NCBI GenBank assembly: GCA_905192805.1
Contig: CAJJMF010000003.1
Span: 1-36,245, forward strand
Direction of reading: 5' to 3'
From: an uncultured Sutterella sp.
Lineage (GTDB): Bacteria > Pseudomonadota > Gammaproteobacteria > Burkholderiales > Burkholderiaceae_F
DNA length: 36,245 nt
Under the pieces are notes generated by a model, which ran no database searches, was not told where the DNA came from, and saw only the letters and a list, made by a program, of their open reading frames with translations. The translations under genes and the position numbers were made by a program. Each line of letters starts with the position of its first letter. Positions within the stretch are counted from its first letter, which is position 1. This document shows, in pieces, positions 8,141-16,101 of this stretch.

Positions 8141-8553
8141 GATTGAGCACCCTTGCCGAAAAAAGTGCGTTGAATTTTGGACGAATGATCTCGGCTCGTG
8201 TCAAAACCTGAAATTTTGACAGCGTCGGCTTGTCAAAGGGTGCTGTCTCCCTGGGTCAGTAACCCGTAGCATTCTTTGACATTGCGTAACATCTATAGCG
8301 TGAGATACTTTTTCATTTTACCCAAGAGCGCCTTGCGTTCCGAGCGCATTTACATTTTTGTTGGTGCAAAATTGCCGAAAAATCGACGAAAACCCCCTCA
8401 ATTGTCATAATTGACACATTTTGTAGCATTTTCATATTTTTCAGACCCCTATTTTGGGGTTCCCTGCGCCACAAAAGACAATCAAGGCGGTTCGATGTGA
8501 CGGTTACATCATCCCTTTGGTTGATGGAGTCGCTACTCATCACCGACCTACCC
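8141..8553. other. Intergenic region with inverted repeats, no gene seen
   Basis: This A/T-rich stretch separates hrpA from the D,D-peptidase gene, both on the minus strand. I find no convincing ORF or known RNA. It holds alternating TGTCAAA half-sites (8199-8237), a TGTCA-TAAT-TGACA palindrome (8403-8416), a small ACCCC/GGGGT hairpin near 8454 and a GATGT-N7-ACATC repeat (8494-8510). The minus-strand promoter of the peptidase gene must lie here. TTGACA occurs at 8204-8199 and 8236-8231, but neither has a good -10 box at normal spacing. Confidence 0.5.
8199..8237. promoter_or_regulatory. Three alternating TGTCAAA half-sites (operator-like)
   Basis: TGTCAAAA (8199-8206), TTTTGACA (8214-8221) and TGTCAAA (8231-8237) form two overlapping inverted repeats with 7-bp and 9-bp spacers. 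They lie 59-97 bp upstream of the D,D-peptidase start. The layout suggests a dimer-binding operator overlapping the -35 region of that gene. The regulator is unknown. Confidence 0.5.
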
Positions 8554-8588
8554 AAAAGCCCCCCGAACCCGTCGGTAGGGGAGCTTTT
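8554..8588 (-). terminator. Terminator after hrpA
   Basis: On the minus strand AAAAGC-T-CCCC pairs with GGGGGGCTTTT (one U-G pair) around a ~13-nt loop, ending in TTTT 7 nt after the hrpA stop codon. The A and T flanks let it work in either direction, though no plus-strand gene precedes it. Confidence 0.75.
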
Positions 8589-8594
8589 CTTCAT

Positions 8595-11500
8595 TTATAG
8601 CGCGTCAATCATGGCCCAAACCCGCTCCAGTCGCTTCACACTCACTGGCATGGGGGTCCGTAATTGTTGGGCAAAGAGGGATACGCGTAATTCTTCAAGC
8701 ATCCATCCAAAATCCTCGAGCCGCGGATCGATCTGCCCACGTCGTTGTGCCACGGCGCGTAACCAAGGGGTACGTAAGCGCTCGATATCCTGCTGACGCG
8801 ACACATCCCGCATCGGATCATCCCGATAGCGGTCTAATCGATACTGAATCGCCTTCATATAACGCGGGTAGTGTTGCAACTGCGTTAACGGCACCGTTTC
8901 CATGAAACCGGGTTTAAAGAGCCATTGCAGTTCCCCCATCACATCCTCGTAAATAGCGGGAATGTCTTGAAGCTTTTTCAGTTTGCCCATAATCGGCGCC
9001 CCATCGGTCACAATCGCCGTCAAGAGACGCACAATTTCGCCCGCCACTAACGTGAGACGACCTTTTACGTCTTCACGGCGTGCCGCAAAGCTATCCGCAT
9101 CGCTCGGCCAGGGCTCTTGTAGGGCCGTCGCTTGGAGAGCACAGTTCACCACAGCAGCACTCACCGTATCGATCGACTCAAAGAGTCGATCCAATCCTGG
9201 GATGGTGGCCGCCTGCATCTGCACACGCCCTAAATCCCGTAAGGAGCGTTCCACGAAGCGTACTTGTTCCTTTAAAACCAGTTTAAATAGGCGCAATAAC
9301 CCTTTACGGTGTTCGCGTTTGGCTTCATTGGGGTCATCGAACACTTCGATAGCGCACACCTCCCCTTTATCGACGAGCGCAGGATGGCCAATGAGGGTTT
9401 GCCCCTTACGGTTAATTTCCATTAATTCTGGCAATTCACCAAAAGTCCAATCCACGACGGAATCGGTTAAATCGGCCGCCACCTGAGCATCTTGCTGCGC
9501 GACGGCTTTAAAGGTTTCCTGTGCTTGTTGACCCAATTCGGCGCGTAATTGCGCCAAATTGCGCCCCATCGCCAATTGGCGCTGATGCTCATCGACGACT
9601 TTGAAGTTCATAATCAAATGAGCAGGAAGTTGTTCTAACTTAAAGTCCGTGGGTTGGCAGGGCACATTGGTTTGTTCTCGGATATCCGCCGCCAACGCCT
9701 CCAAAAAGCCGAGCGGTTGCGCTTGACCTTCCTGAGTGCGAACGAAAAACCCTTGAGCATACTCTTGAACCGGCACACAGTGACGGCGGATTTTCTGCGG
9801 TAACCCCTTGATGAGCGCGAGCGCTTTTTCTTTGACCATCCCTGGCACTAACCATTCGGCCTGAATCGGGTCGAGCTGGTTGAGCGCATAGAGGGGAACC
9901 GTCACGGTTAAGCCATCACGCGGGTTACCTGGTTCAAAGTGATACCCCAAGGCCATATTGACGCCCGCCATCGTCAGCGTTTTCGGATAATAGCGGTTCG
10001 TCACCCCCGAGGCATCGTGACGCATCAGAGCCTCCTTACTCATTTTGAGTGAGGTTTCCGCCGCTTTGCCTTCATTTTTTAGCCATGCGAGCAAACTACG
10101 CGTATTGGCTACCTCCGCTGGGATCACCTCGTCGTAGAACTCAAACTGCAACTCATCATCTACGAGCACATCGGGTCGACGCGTTTTGTGTTCCAACTCT
10201 TCGATTTCGCGAATCAAGCGCTGATTGTGCTGATAAAAGCCCGACTGAACCAGGGCATTGTCGCCATTACCTTCAACGAGGGCTTGACGAATAAAGAGCT
10301 CTCGCGCTAGGGCTAAGTCATGCGGTTCAAAACTCACTCGTCGGTCTTGGTAAATGGTTAAGCCATAGAGCGTGCCGCGTTCAAACGCTACCACTTCGCC
10401 CCGACTCTTTTCCCAATGGGGCTCGGACCAGCTCTTTTTAATCAAGCTTCCTGCAGCAGCTTCGATCCATTCGGGTTCAATATCGGCCACGCAACGCGCA
10501 TACAAACGTGTGGTTTCGATGAGTTCGGCCGAGAGAATCCAACGGCCCCCTTTTTTGGCCCGCACTGAGCCAGGCCAAATCCAGAATTTGACCGTGTGTG
10601 TTCCTAAATAGGGGGGCGCACGGAAGTCACTTTCCACCGCCTTCGAGCCGATGTTCCCAATGAGCCCCGAAAGGAGCGCTCGGTGAACCTCTTCGTAGGT
10701 AGCGGGTTTGGTATTTTGACGCCAGCCTAATTCATCCACCAATTCACGCAATTGATTGTGAATGTCGCGCCACTCACGCAAGCGACGTGGTGACAAGAAG
10801 CGACGCTTTAATTCCGCCTCAAACTTGCGGTTACTTTCTTTGTCGGCATAGGCCTTTTGGTACCAATTCCAGAGCTTGACGTAACTTAAAAAATCACTAC
10901 GTTCATCGGCGAGTTGACGGTGTGCCTCGTCGGCGGCTTGCTGCGCCTCTAACGGGCGTTCACGCGGATCCTGCACCGAGAGCCCCGATGTAACAACGAG
11001 CAGTTCACTTAACGAACCTAATCGATGTCCTTCTAAGAGCATGCGCGCCAATCGGGGATCAATCGGCAAACGAGCCAATTCACGACCCACACGCGTGAGT
11101 TCGCCTGCCTCGTTCACGGCATCTAACTCTTGCAAAATCGCATACCCATCGCTAATGGCTTTATTGGGAGGCGTCTGCACAAACGGAAACTCACGAATAT
11201 CCCCCAACTTCAGCGCCATAGCACGCAAAATCACCGCAGCCAAATTCGAGCGCACGATTTCCGGATCGGTAAAAGCAGGACGTCGTTGATAGTCTTCTTC
11301 GCTATATAAACGGATGCAGACCCCTTCGGCCACACGACCACAACGCCCAGCGCGTTGATTGGCCGAGGCCTGACTGATGGGCTCAATCTGAAGCTGTTCC
11401 ACTTTGGAGCGATACGAATACCGATTCACACGCGCAAGCCCCGTATCGACCACAAAACGGATTCCGGGCACCGTAATCGACGTTTCGGCCACGTTCGTTG

Positions 11501-12872
11501 CCAAAATAATACGGCGGGCTCCCGAAGGACGAAACACCTCTTCTTGTTCAGAAGCAGACAGTCGAGCATAAAGGGGCAAAATGTGCGTCGTCGGTTGGCG
11601 GTATTTACGCAACGTCTCGGCCGCTTCGCGAATTTCACGCTCACCCGGTAAGAACACCAGAATGTCACCCCGACCCACTGCTTCTAATTCGCTGACGGCA
11701 TCCTCGATGGCACTCATCAACGTGTTGTCGTCTTCCTCATCCACATCCTCAATCGGGCGGTAACGAATTTCCACGGGATAGGTGCGCCCCGAAATCGTAA
11801 AGATCGGCGCCGCACGCCCATTGATCGTAAAGTGTTCGGCAAAGCGTTCAGCATCAATCGTAGCGGAGGTGACAATCACCTTTAAGTCGGACCGCTTAGT
11901 TAACAAGCGCTTTAAGTAACCCAACAAAAAGTCAATATTGATCGAGCGTTCATGCGCTTCGTCAATGATGATCGTGTCGTAGGCTTTCAGTAAAGGATCG
12001 TGCTGCGTTTCAGCGAGCAAAATACCGTCTGTCATGAGTTTCAACGTCGCGCCCGGGTGCGTCTTATCCGTAAAGCGCACTTTGTAGCCCACCACTTCAC
12101 CAAGCGGGGTGTTGAGTTCTTCGGCGATACGTTTCGCGATCGAACTGGCCGCAATACGACGCGGTTGTGTGTGGGCAATCATGCCGTGCTCACCGCGGCC
12201 GGCCATCATGGCAATCTTCGGCAATTGTGTGGTTTTCCCTGAGCCTGTTTCCCCACACACGATTACCACGCGGTGTTGACGAATCGCTTGGATTAAATCC
12301 GCAGCACGTTCCGAAACCGGAAGTCCCGGCATCAACTCAAACGGTGGCACAGGATTACGACGCTCTTCATAGGAGAGACGAGGGGGTTTGGCGCCCCCTT
12401 GCTGCGTCTCCTCCTTGGTTTGTCCTTGAGGCGAGCGATCCGCTTTGACTCGGGTGGGCGTTTTACGTTGAGATTGCGGGGTGTTTTTGGGTCGGGCGGA
12501 GTGCGTTTTGCCTTTTCCTGACGGCTCACCTCGCTCCCCTTTACCGTGCCCACCTCCCTGAGGCGAAGAGCGCGACGCCTTAGCGTTCCCGACCTCACCA
12601 CTCATGCGAAACGAAGCACCGCTTTTCAAAGCAGCATCCGCCAACGCGGAGCCAAATCCGCCTTTGGGCGCAAATGCCGAAGCACTGATACGGTCATCCG
12701 GACGTGCTTCCATCGCACGCGTTTTCTTCGCCACTTCTTGACGTTTTTTCGCTTCTTGACGTTGGGCTTCTTCTTTGCGTTTCGCCTCTTCTTTTTCTCG
12801 TGTGGCGCTAACCACATCCTCCACACGATCTTTCACTTGTTGGAATGCATGAAAAAGGGCACGATCTGGCAT
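8595..12872 (-). CDS. hrpA: ATP-dependent RNA helicase HrpA (DEAH box)
   Basis: The 1425-residue protein belongs to the long HrpA family; DEAH helicases of this group act on mRNA and can resolve stalled ribosomes. Walker A is GETGSGKT (207-214), the DEAH box is at 304-307, and the SAT motif and the QRAGRCGR motif VI follow. Then come the winged-helix/ratchet and OB regions and the long C-terminal domain (DUF3418-like) that distinguishes HrpA from HrpB. It is about 125 residues longer than E. coli HrpA. Most of the extra length is an N-terminal tail: residues 20-60 are a charged Glu/Lys/Arg helix and 90-165 are Gly/Lys/Ser-rich and probably disordered. The start at 12872 has only a weak ribosome site (AGAG). 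Confidence 0.95.
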   Translation of the reverse strand: MPDRALFHAFQQVKDRVEDVVSATREKEEAKRKEEAQRQEAKKRQEVAKKTRAMEARPDDRISASAFAPKGGFGSALADAALKSGASFRMSGEVGNAKASRSSPQGGGHGKGERGEPSGKGKTHSARPKNTPQSQRKTPTRVKADRSPQGQTKEETQQGGAKPPRLSYEERRNPVPPFELMPGLPVSERAADLIQAIRQHRVVIVCGETGSGKTTQLPKIAMMAGRGEHGMIAHTQPRRIAASSIAKRIAEELNTPLGEVVGYKVRFTDKTHPGATLKLMTDGILLAETQHDPLLKAYDTIIIDEAHERSINIDFLLGYLKRLLTKRSDLKVIVTSATIDAERFAEHFTINGRAAPIFTISGRTYPVEIRYRPIEDVDEEDDNTLMSAIEDAVSELEAVGRGDILVFLPGEREIREAAETLRKYRQPTTHILPLYARLSASEQEEVFRPSGARRIILATNVAETSITVPGIRFVVDTGLARVNRYSYRSKVEQLQIEPISQASANQRAGRCGRVAEGVCIRLYSEEDYQRRPAFTDPEIVRSNLAAVILRAMALKLGDIREFPFVQTPPNKAISDGYAILQELDAVNEAGELTRVGRELARLPIDPRLARMLLEGHRLGSLSELLVVTSGLSVQDPRERPLEAQQAADEAHRQLADERSDFLSYVKLWNWYQKAYADKESNRKFEAELKRRFLSPRRLREWRDIHNQLRELVDELGWRQNTKPATYEEVHRALLSGLIGNIGSKAVESDFRAPPYLGTHTVKFWIWPGSVRAKKGGRWILSAELIETTRLYARCVADIEPEWIEAAAGSLIKKSWSEPHWEKSRGEVVAFERGTLYGLTIYQDRRVSFEPHDLALARELFIRQALVEGNGDNALVQSGFYQHNQRLIREIEELEHKTRRPDVLVDDELQFEFYDEVIPAEVANTRSLLAWLKNEGKAAETSLKMSKEALMRHDASGVTNRYYPKTLTMAGVNMALGYHFEPGNPRDGLTVTVPLYALNQLDPIQAEWLVPGMVKEKALALIKGLPQKIRRHCVPVQEYAQGFFVRTQEGQAQPLGFLEALAADIREQTNVPCQPTDFKLEQLPAHLIMNFKVVDEHQRQLAMGRNLAQLRAELGQQAQETFKAVAQQDAQVAADLTDSVVDWTFGELPELMEINRKGQTLIGHPALVDKGEVCAIEVFDDPNEAKREHRKGLLRLFKLVLKEQVRFVERSLRDLGRVQMQAATIPGLDRLFESIDTVSAAVVNCALQATALQEPWPSDADSFAARREDVKGRLTLVAGEIVRLLTAIVTDGAPIMGKLKKLQDIPAIYEDVMGELQWLFKPGFMETVPLTQLQHYPRYMKAIQYRLDRYRDDPMRDVSRQQDIERLRTPWLRAVAQRRGQIDPRLEDFGWMLEELRVSLFAQQLRTPMPVSVKRLERVWAMIDAL

Positions 12873-12939
12873 TTATCTCTACCTTTTGGCTACTGATATC
12901 TGGCTCACTTGGCGTATACAGGTTACGAGTGATAAAGAG

Positions 12940-12945
12940 TACAAT
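12940..12945 (+). promoter_or_regulatory. Probable -10 box of yggX
   Basis: TACAAT, 5 of 6 matches to the sigma-70 -10 box, lies 79 bp before the yggX start. There is no recognisable -35 box at 16-18 bp, so an activator may be needed. The predicted 5' leader contains a CGGGAG/CTCCCG hairpin at 12972-12989. Confidence 0.4.
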
Positions 12946-13023
12946 GTTTCGTAAAACGTCAAATGAATTGTCGGGAGAAGCGCCTCCCGCTAATCCCTAA
13001 ACTTAAAGGAAAAGGAGCAAAAC

Positions 13024-13305
13024 ATGGCTCGTATGGTTCAATGTGTCAAACTCAATAAAGAGGCCGAAGGCTTAGCCTATCCCCCTTTCCCTGGCGAACT
13101 GGGCAAACGTATCTGGAAGTCGGTGAGCAAGGAAGCTTGGGATGAATGGACACGTTTGCAGACCATGATGGTAAACGAATACGGTTTAAATTTGGCTGAT
13201 TTGTCCGCACGTCAACAATTGCAAAAGCAGTGCGAACGTTACTTCTTTGGTGATGCAAGCCAAGTCCAAGCCCCGGAAATGTACCGTCCCATCGAAAACA
13301 AATAA
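13024..13305 (+). CDS. YggX-type Fe(II)-trafficking / oxidative damage protection protein
   Basis: This 93-residue protein matches the YggX family along its whole length: MARMVQCVKLNKEAEGL with the conserved Cys7, PPFPGELGKRIW, VSKEAW, WTRLQTMMVNEYGLNLAD and YFFG near the end. Family members protect iron-sulfur enzymes against oxidants and are thought to help move Fe(II). A strong AGGAG ribosome site lies 7 nt before the ATG. It stands alone, divergent from hrpA and convergent with rpiA. Confidence 0.96.
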   Translation: MARMVQCVKLNKEAEGLAYPPFPGELGKRIWKSVSKEAWDEWTRLQTMMVNEYGLNLADLSARQQLQKQCERYFFGDASQVQAPEMYRPIENK

Positions 13306-13364
13306 CGATTTATTATACTCGAGTCCTTTCTCAGCTCGAGTTTGGGCACTGTACTGCCAAGCAT

Positions 13365-13397
13365 AAACCCCACGAAAACACCAGTCTCGTGGGGTTT
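13365..13397. terminator. Bidirectional terminator between yggX and rpiA
   Basis: Perfect 11-bp stem AAACCCCACGA / TCGTGGGGTTT with an 11-nt loop. T-rich tails are present on plus (TTTCTTG) and minus (TTTATGC). A second, weaker hairpin (ACTCGAG/CTCGAGT, 13317-13341) lies between it and yggX. Confidence 0.9.
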
Positions 13398-13421
13398 CTT
13401 GTTGAGGCAATACCCTCTCCA

Positions 13422-14087
13422 TTACTGGGCTAAGTAGGTTTCAACCCCCTCTTGAGTCCCTAAGAGCAATACGTCGGCACCGCGCTGCGCAAATAACCCG
13501 ACCGTCACCACGCCAGGCCAAGCATTGACGATCGCTTCAAAGTCCTTCGGATCCGTGATCGAGAGCCCCGCCGCATCCAAAATCCAGCAACCGTTATCCG
13601 TCACAAAGTCACGCTTTTTCACGTGAGCACCCAACGCCGTTAAACGGGCAGCAATCGCACGAGCGGCCATGGGGATCACTTCCACGGGCAATGGGAATTT
13701 CCCCAATACCTCCACTTTCTTACTTTGGTCGGCGATACACACAAAACGCTCCGAAATCGAAGCGACAATTTTTTCGCGCGTTAAGGCCCCACCGCCCCCT
13801 TTAATCATCGAAAACGAGGGGTCAATTTCATCCGCACCGTCCACATAGACACCAATCGAATCCACCTCATTCATATCCAACACTTTAAAACCTAAGGCTT
13901 CTAAGCGTTGCGTGGAACGCACCGAAGAGGATACGCAAGCGGGAATTTGATCACGAATTTCAGGCAACAAATCGATGAAGCAGTCCACTGTGGATCCTGT
14001 CCCTACGCCCAAAATTTTGCCAGGTTGCACATAAGCCAAAGCAGCGCGTGCCACTTTTTGCTTCAATTCTTGCTGAGTAAGCGCCAT
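13422..14087 (-). CDS. rpiA: Ribose-5-phosphate isomerase A
   Basis: The 221-residue enzyme interconverts ribose 5-phosphate and ribulose 5-phosphate in the pentose phosphate pathway. All RpiA motifs are present: GVGTGST for phosphate binding, SSSVRST, DGADEID with catalytic acids, KGGGGALTREK and the conserved Asp and Lys in IADQSKKV. I chose the ATG at 14087, which has GAGG 6-8 nt upstream, over an in-frame start 21 nt earlier that would add MSPHEVI. The length fits the family. Confidence 0.96.
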   Translation of the reverse strand: MALTQQELKQKVARAALAYVQPGKILGVGTGSTVDCFIDLLPEIRDQIPACVSSSVRSTQRLEALGFKVLDMNEVDSIGVYVDGADEIDPSFSMIKGGGGALTREKIVASISERFVCIADQSKKVEVLGKFPLPVEVIPMAARAIAARLTALGAHVKKRDFVTDNGCWILDAAGLSITDPKDFEAIVNAWPGVVTVGLFAQRGADVLLLGTQEGVETYLAQ

Positions 14088-14130
14088 GATTACCTCGTGT
14101 GGTGACAATGTGAGTTGTAGGAGAGTTACG

Positions 14131-14150
14131 CTAGGGCCGCGTTGCCCTAG
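14131..14150 (-). other. Hairpin in the rpiA 5' leader
   Basis: Perfect CTAGGGC / GCCCTAG stem (7 bp, 6-nt loop) between the rpiA promoter and start codon. There is no T tract, so it is not a terminator; it may stabilise the mRNA or be an operator. Confidence 0.5.
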
Positions 14151-14164
14151 CCATGATGGCGGCT

Positions 14165-14175
14165 ATTATCGCACA
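14165..14175 (-). promoter_or_regulatory. Extended -10 promoter of rpiA
   Basis: On the minus strand TGTGC-GATAAT fits an extended -10 element (TGTG-N-TATAAT with one mismatch). This explains the lack of a clear -35 box. Transcription would start near 14158, giving a leader of about 70 nt that contains the 14131-14150 hairpin. Confidence 0.55.
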
Positions 14176-14211
14176 GCCACGCCTTGAGCCCGTAGGAAGA
14201 GCTTCAAAAAA

Positions 14212-16101
14212 TCACTCCTTCGGGGTAATCTCCGCCAATACCGAGTCAATCCACGACGGACTCGCCTCCCCCTCAGGCGAGACGAGCACATAGTGTAGAT
14301 TCGGCAGAGCCGCTAACCCACTGGGGCGCCAAGGAGCTGCTTCGGTCGGGAGTGCCTGCTTACCCTGAAGGCGAGGATAAAAGAGCCACACCCCCCGTAA
14401 TGAGGCTTGATCCGACAGAGGACTTAACCCAAACACGTACTTAAAGAGGATCGTTTGCGTTTCCTCTTCGAGCACCTTTTCACCCCAGGTGTACTTCGCG
14501 TCGGCCACGTACCAACGCTGTGGCGTGGACTCCCCATCCACCTTCAACACGAAGTCTGGGGTATAGAACGCATGCTGTGGAGTCGCTACCTTTACATCCC
14601 CTTGCGAGGTCCAACTCAAGGGGGTCGTACGCACTAACGCCAGCCCATTTGCGGGGGCAACCGCTGGCGTCATAATGACAGGCTCATAGTAAAGCGTCAA
14701 TCGGTAAGGCGCCTGCTGCCCTTGCGCGGGGTAATCAAAATAATAGGTATTGGGCACGGGAGCGTTCGGTTTGCCTTCAGTATGCGGATACGAGTACCGC
14801 TCGGCACCTTTAAATTGCGCCCCTGCTTCGGAGAGCGACTCGAGTTGGCGCATTAAGCAATAGAGTTCATAGAGATGACTGCGTTCAAAGCAACTCACCA
14901 AGAAGTCTTCACGGCTAAAGCTCAGTCCCCCTAAAGAAAACCATTGCACCATACCCTCATACAGGCGTCGGTACGCTGGAACCGAGAGAAAAATATCCGT
15001 GGGTAACGGTACGTGGCGAATGGGCGTGGCACTAATCGGGAAAATGTGTGCATAAAGGCGACGTAAATTGCGTGATTGCTTGAGTAACCCAGCCAAGCGT
15101 TGCCCATAGTAGCGGAGTCGATAAAGTACGGCCCCTAATAGGGCTTCGGCACTGCACACGTAGCCTTCGACCGTGGGCAGCAACGCGGGCATATGGCCTT
15201 GTTGCACTTCAATGAGACGAACTTCCGCTTCCAGACTGCGTTCTAGCGTTTCTAAAAACCCGAGAACCACCCGGTTTTCCAACAAATCAAACGACTTTTC
15301 CGTTGTTTGAACGAGAACGTGTCGAGGCTGATAACTCCGATTACGCGAAGCAACGTAGATCCCTTTTCCCGTCGGCGCAGGGGTTAATTCATCCGGGTGT
15401 TCAATCACGTAGCGTAGTGCCGACTCGGAAAAACTGGTGAGACGGCCTGCTCCCGCGACTTTTTCACTATTGACCAACTTAAATCGGGCATTGGCTCGAA
15501 AGTACGACGCCAAAGTCTCATAAGTACTGAGAACGGACTCAATGACCCCTAAGCGTTTTTGTAGATCCAGTTGTGGGGGCGTCGACACGTCACGCTCGCC
15601 CTGTGCCACCTCCTCGCACGTTTTGTCATACTGCTGAATCCCTTTCACCACAAAATCGGCCATCTCGCGAATCATATCCGCAGCGGGGCCTTCGGGGATG
15701 GCAACAAATAAGGGCGCACTCCAGACGCTCTGGGGCGTTTGACCACGAATCAGACGCCGCACCTCGATATTCACTGCCCCAATGAAATCTTTAAAGGGCA
15801 GAGGCAACTCATTACGTAGCCGATCCTCGGGCATGAGTCGTAAGGTGTCGTGCTCAACCGTTACCCGCGTGGGCACAAACGACTCATTCACAAAGAGCTG
15901 ATACGTCGCGTTCACCGAATGTTCGGAGGTATCCTCACTCGGTGGAAAAACCCCCAGCGGACACTCAAAAATCCACGGCACGTCCGAGCACACCACCTGT
16001 CGTATCGTCTCGATACGAAGTGGTTCACGGGTCTGGTCCCCCACTAAGAGAGGCACCTGTACGGGGTCCAGATTCGGTGAACGTAAAGTGAGCACAGCCA
16101 T
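14212..16101 (-). CDS. McrC-like PD-(D/E)XK nuclease (DUF2357/PDDEXK_7 type), effector of an McrBC-like system
   Basis: The 629-residue protein has a long N-terminal region (~1-430) of the DUF2357 kind, which in McrC-like proteins contacts the NTPase. A C-terminal nuclease core follows, with P515-D516 and D534-A-K536 (YVADAKYTW) as the metal-binding PD...DxK residues. The ATG at 16101 overlaps the stop codon of the McrB-like gene (TAATG), so the two are translationally coupled; an in-frame TTG 18 nt upstream is less likely. By family logic the McrB-like NTPase assembles into rings, and this protein cuts DNA or RNA once activated. The family assignment is from memory of motifs; the nuclease call is firmer than the DUF2357 call. 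Confidence 0.82.
   Translation of the reverse strand: MAVLTLRSPNLDPVQVPLLVGDQTREPLRIETIRQVVCSDVPWIFECPLGVFPPSEDTSEHSVNATYQLFVNESFVPTRVTVEHDTLRLMPEDRLRNELPLPFKDFIGAVNIEVRRLIRGQTPQSVWSAPLFVAIPEGPAADMIREMADFVVKGIQQYDKTCEEVAQGERDVSTPPQLDLQKRLGVIESVLSTYETLASYFRANARFKLVNSEKVAGAGRLTSFSESALRYVIEHPDELTPAPTGKGIYVASRNRSYQPRHVLVQTTEKSFDLLENRVVLGFLETLERSLEAEVRLIEVQQGHMPALLPTVEGYVCSAEALLGAVLYRLRYYGQRLAGLLKQSRNLRRLYAHIFPISATPIRHVPLPTDIFLSVPAYRRLYEGMVQWFSLGGLSFSREDFLVSCFERSHLYELYCLMRQLESLSEAGAQFKGAERYSYPHTEGKPNAPVPNTYYFDYPAQGQQAPYRLTLYYEPVIMTPAVAPANGLALVRTTPLSWTSQGDVKVATPQHAFYTPDFVLKVDGESTPQRWYVADAKYTWGEKVLEEETQTILFKYVFGLSPLSDQASLRGVWLFYPRLQGKQALPTEAAPWRPSGLAALPNLHYVLVSPEGEASPSWIDSVLAEITPKE

Noticed and set aside
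8494..8510. CRP-like site (TGTGA at 8497)
   Set aside because: Only one half matches; the right half is CATCA rather than TCACA.
8313..8594. 93-codon minus-strand ORF starting right after the hrpA stop
   Set aside because: Its first codons lie in the hrpA terminator, composition changes sharply along its length and no family is recognisable.
9640..12601. Several antisense and overlapping ORFs of 60-98 codons inside hrpA
   Set aside because: Shadows of the hrpA frame; arginine- and serine-rich with no ribosome sites.
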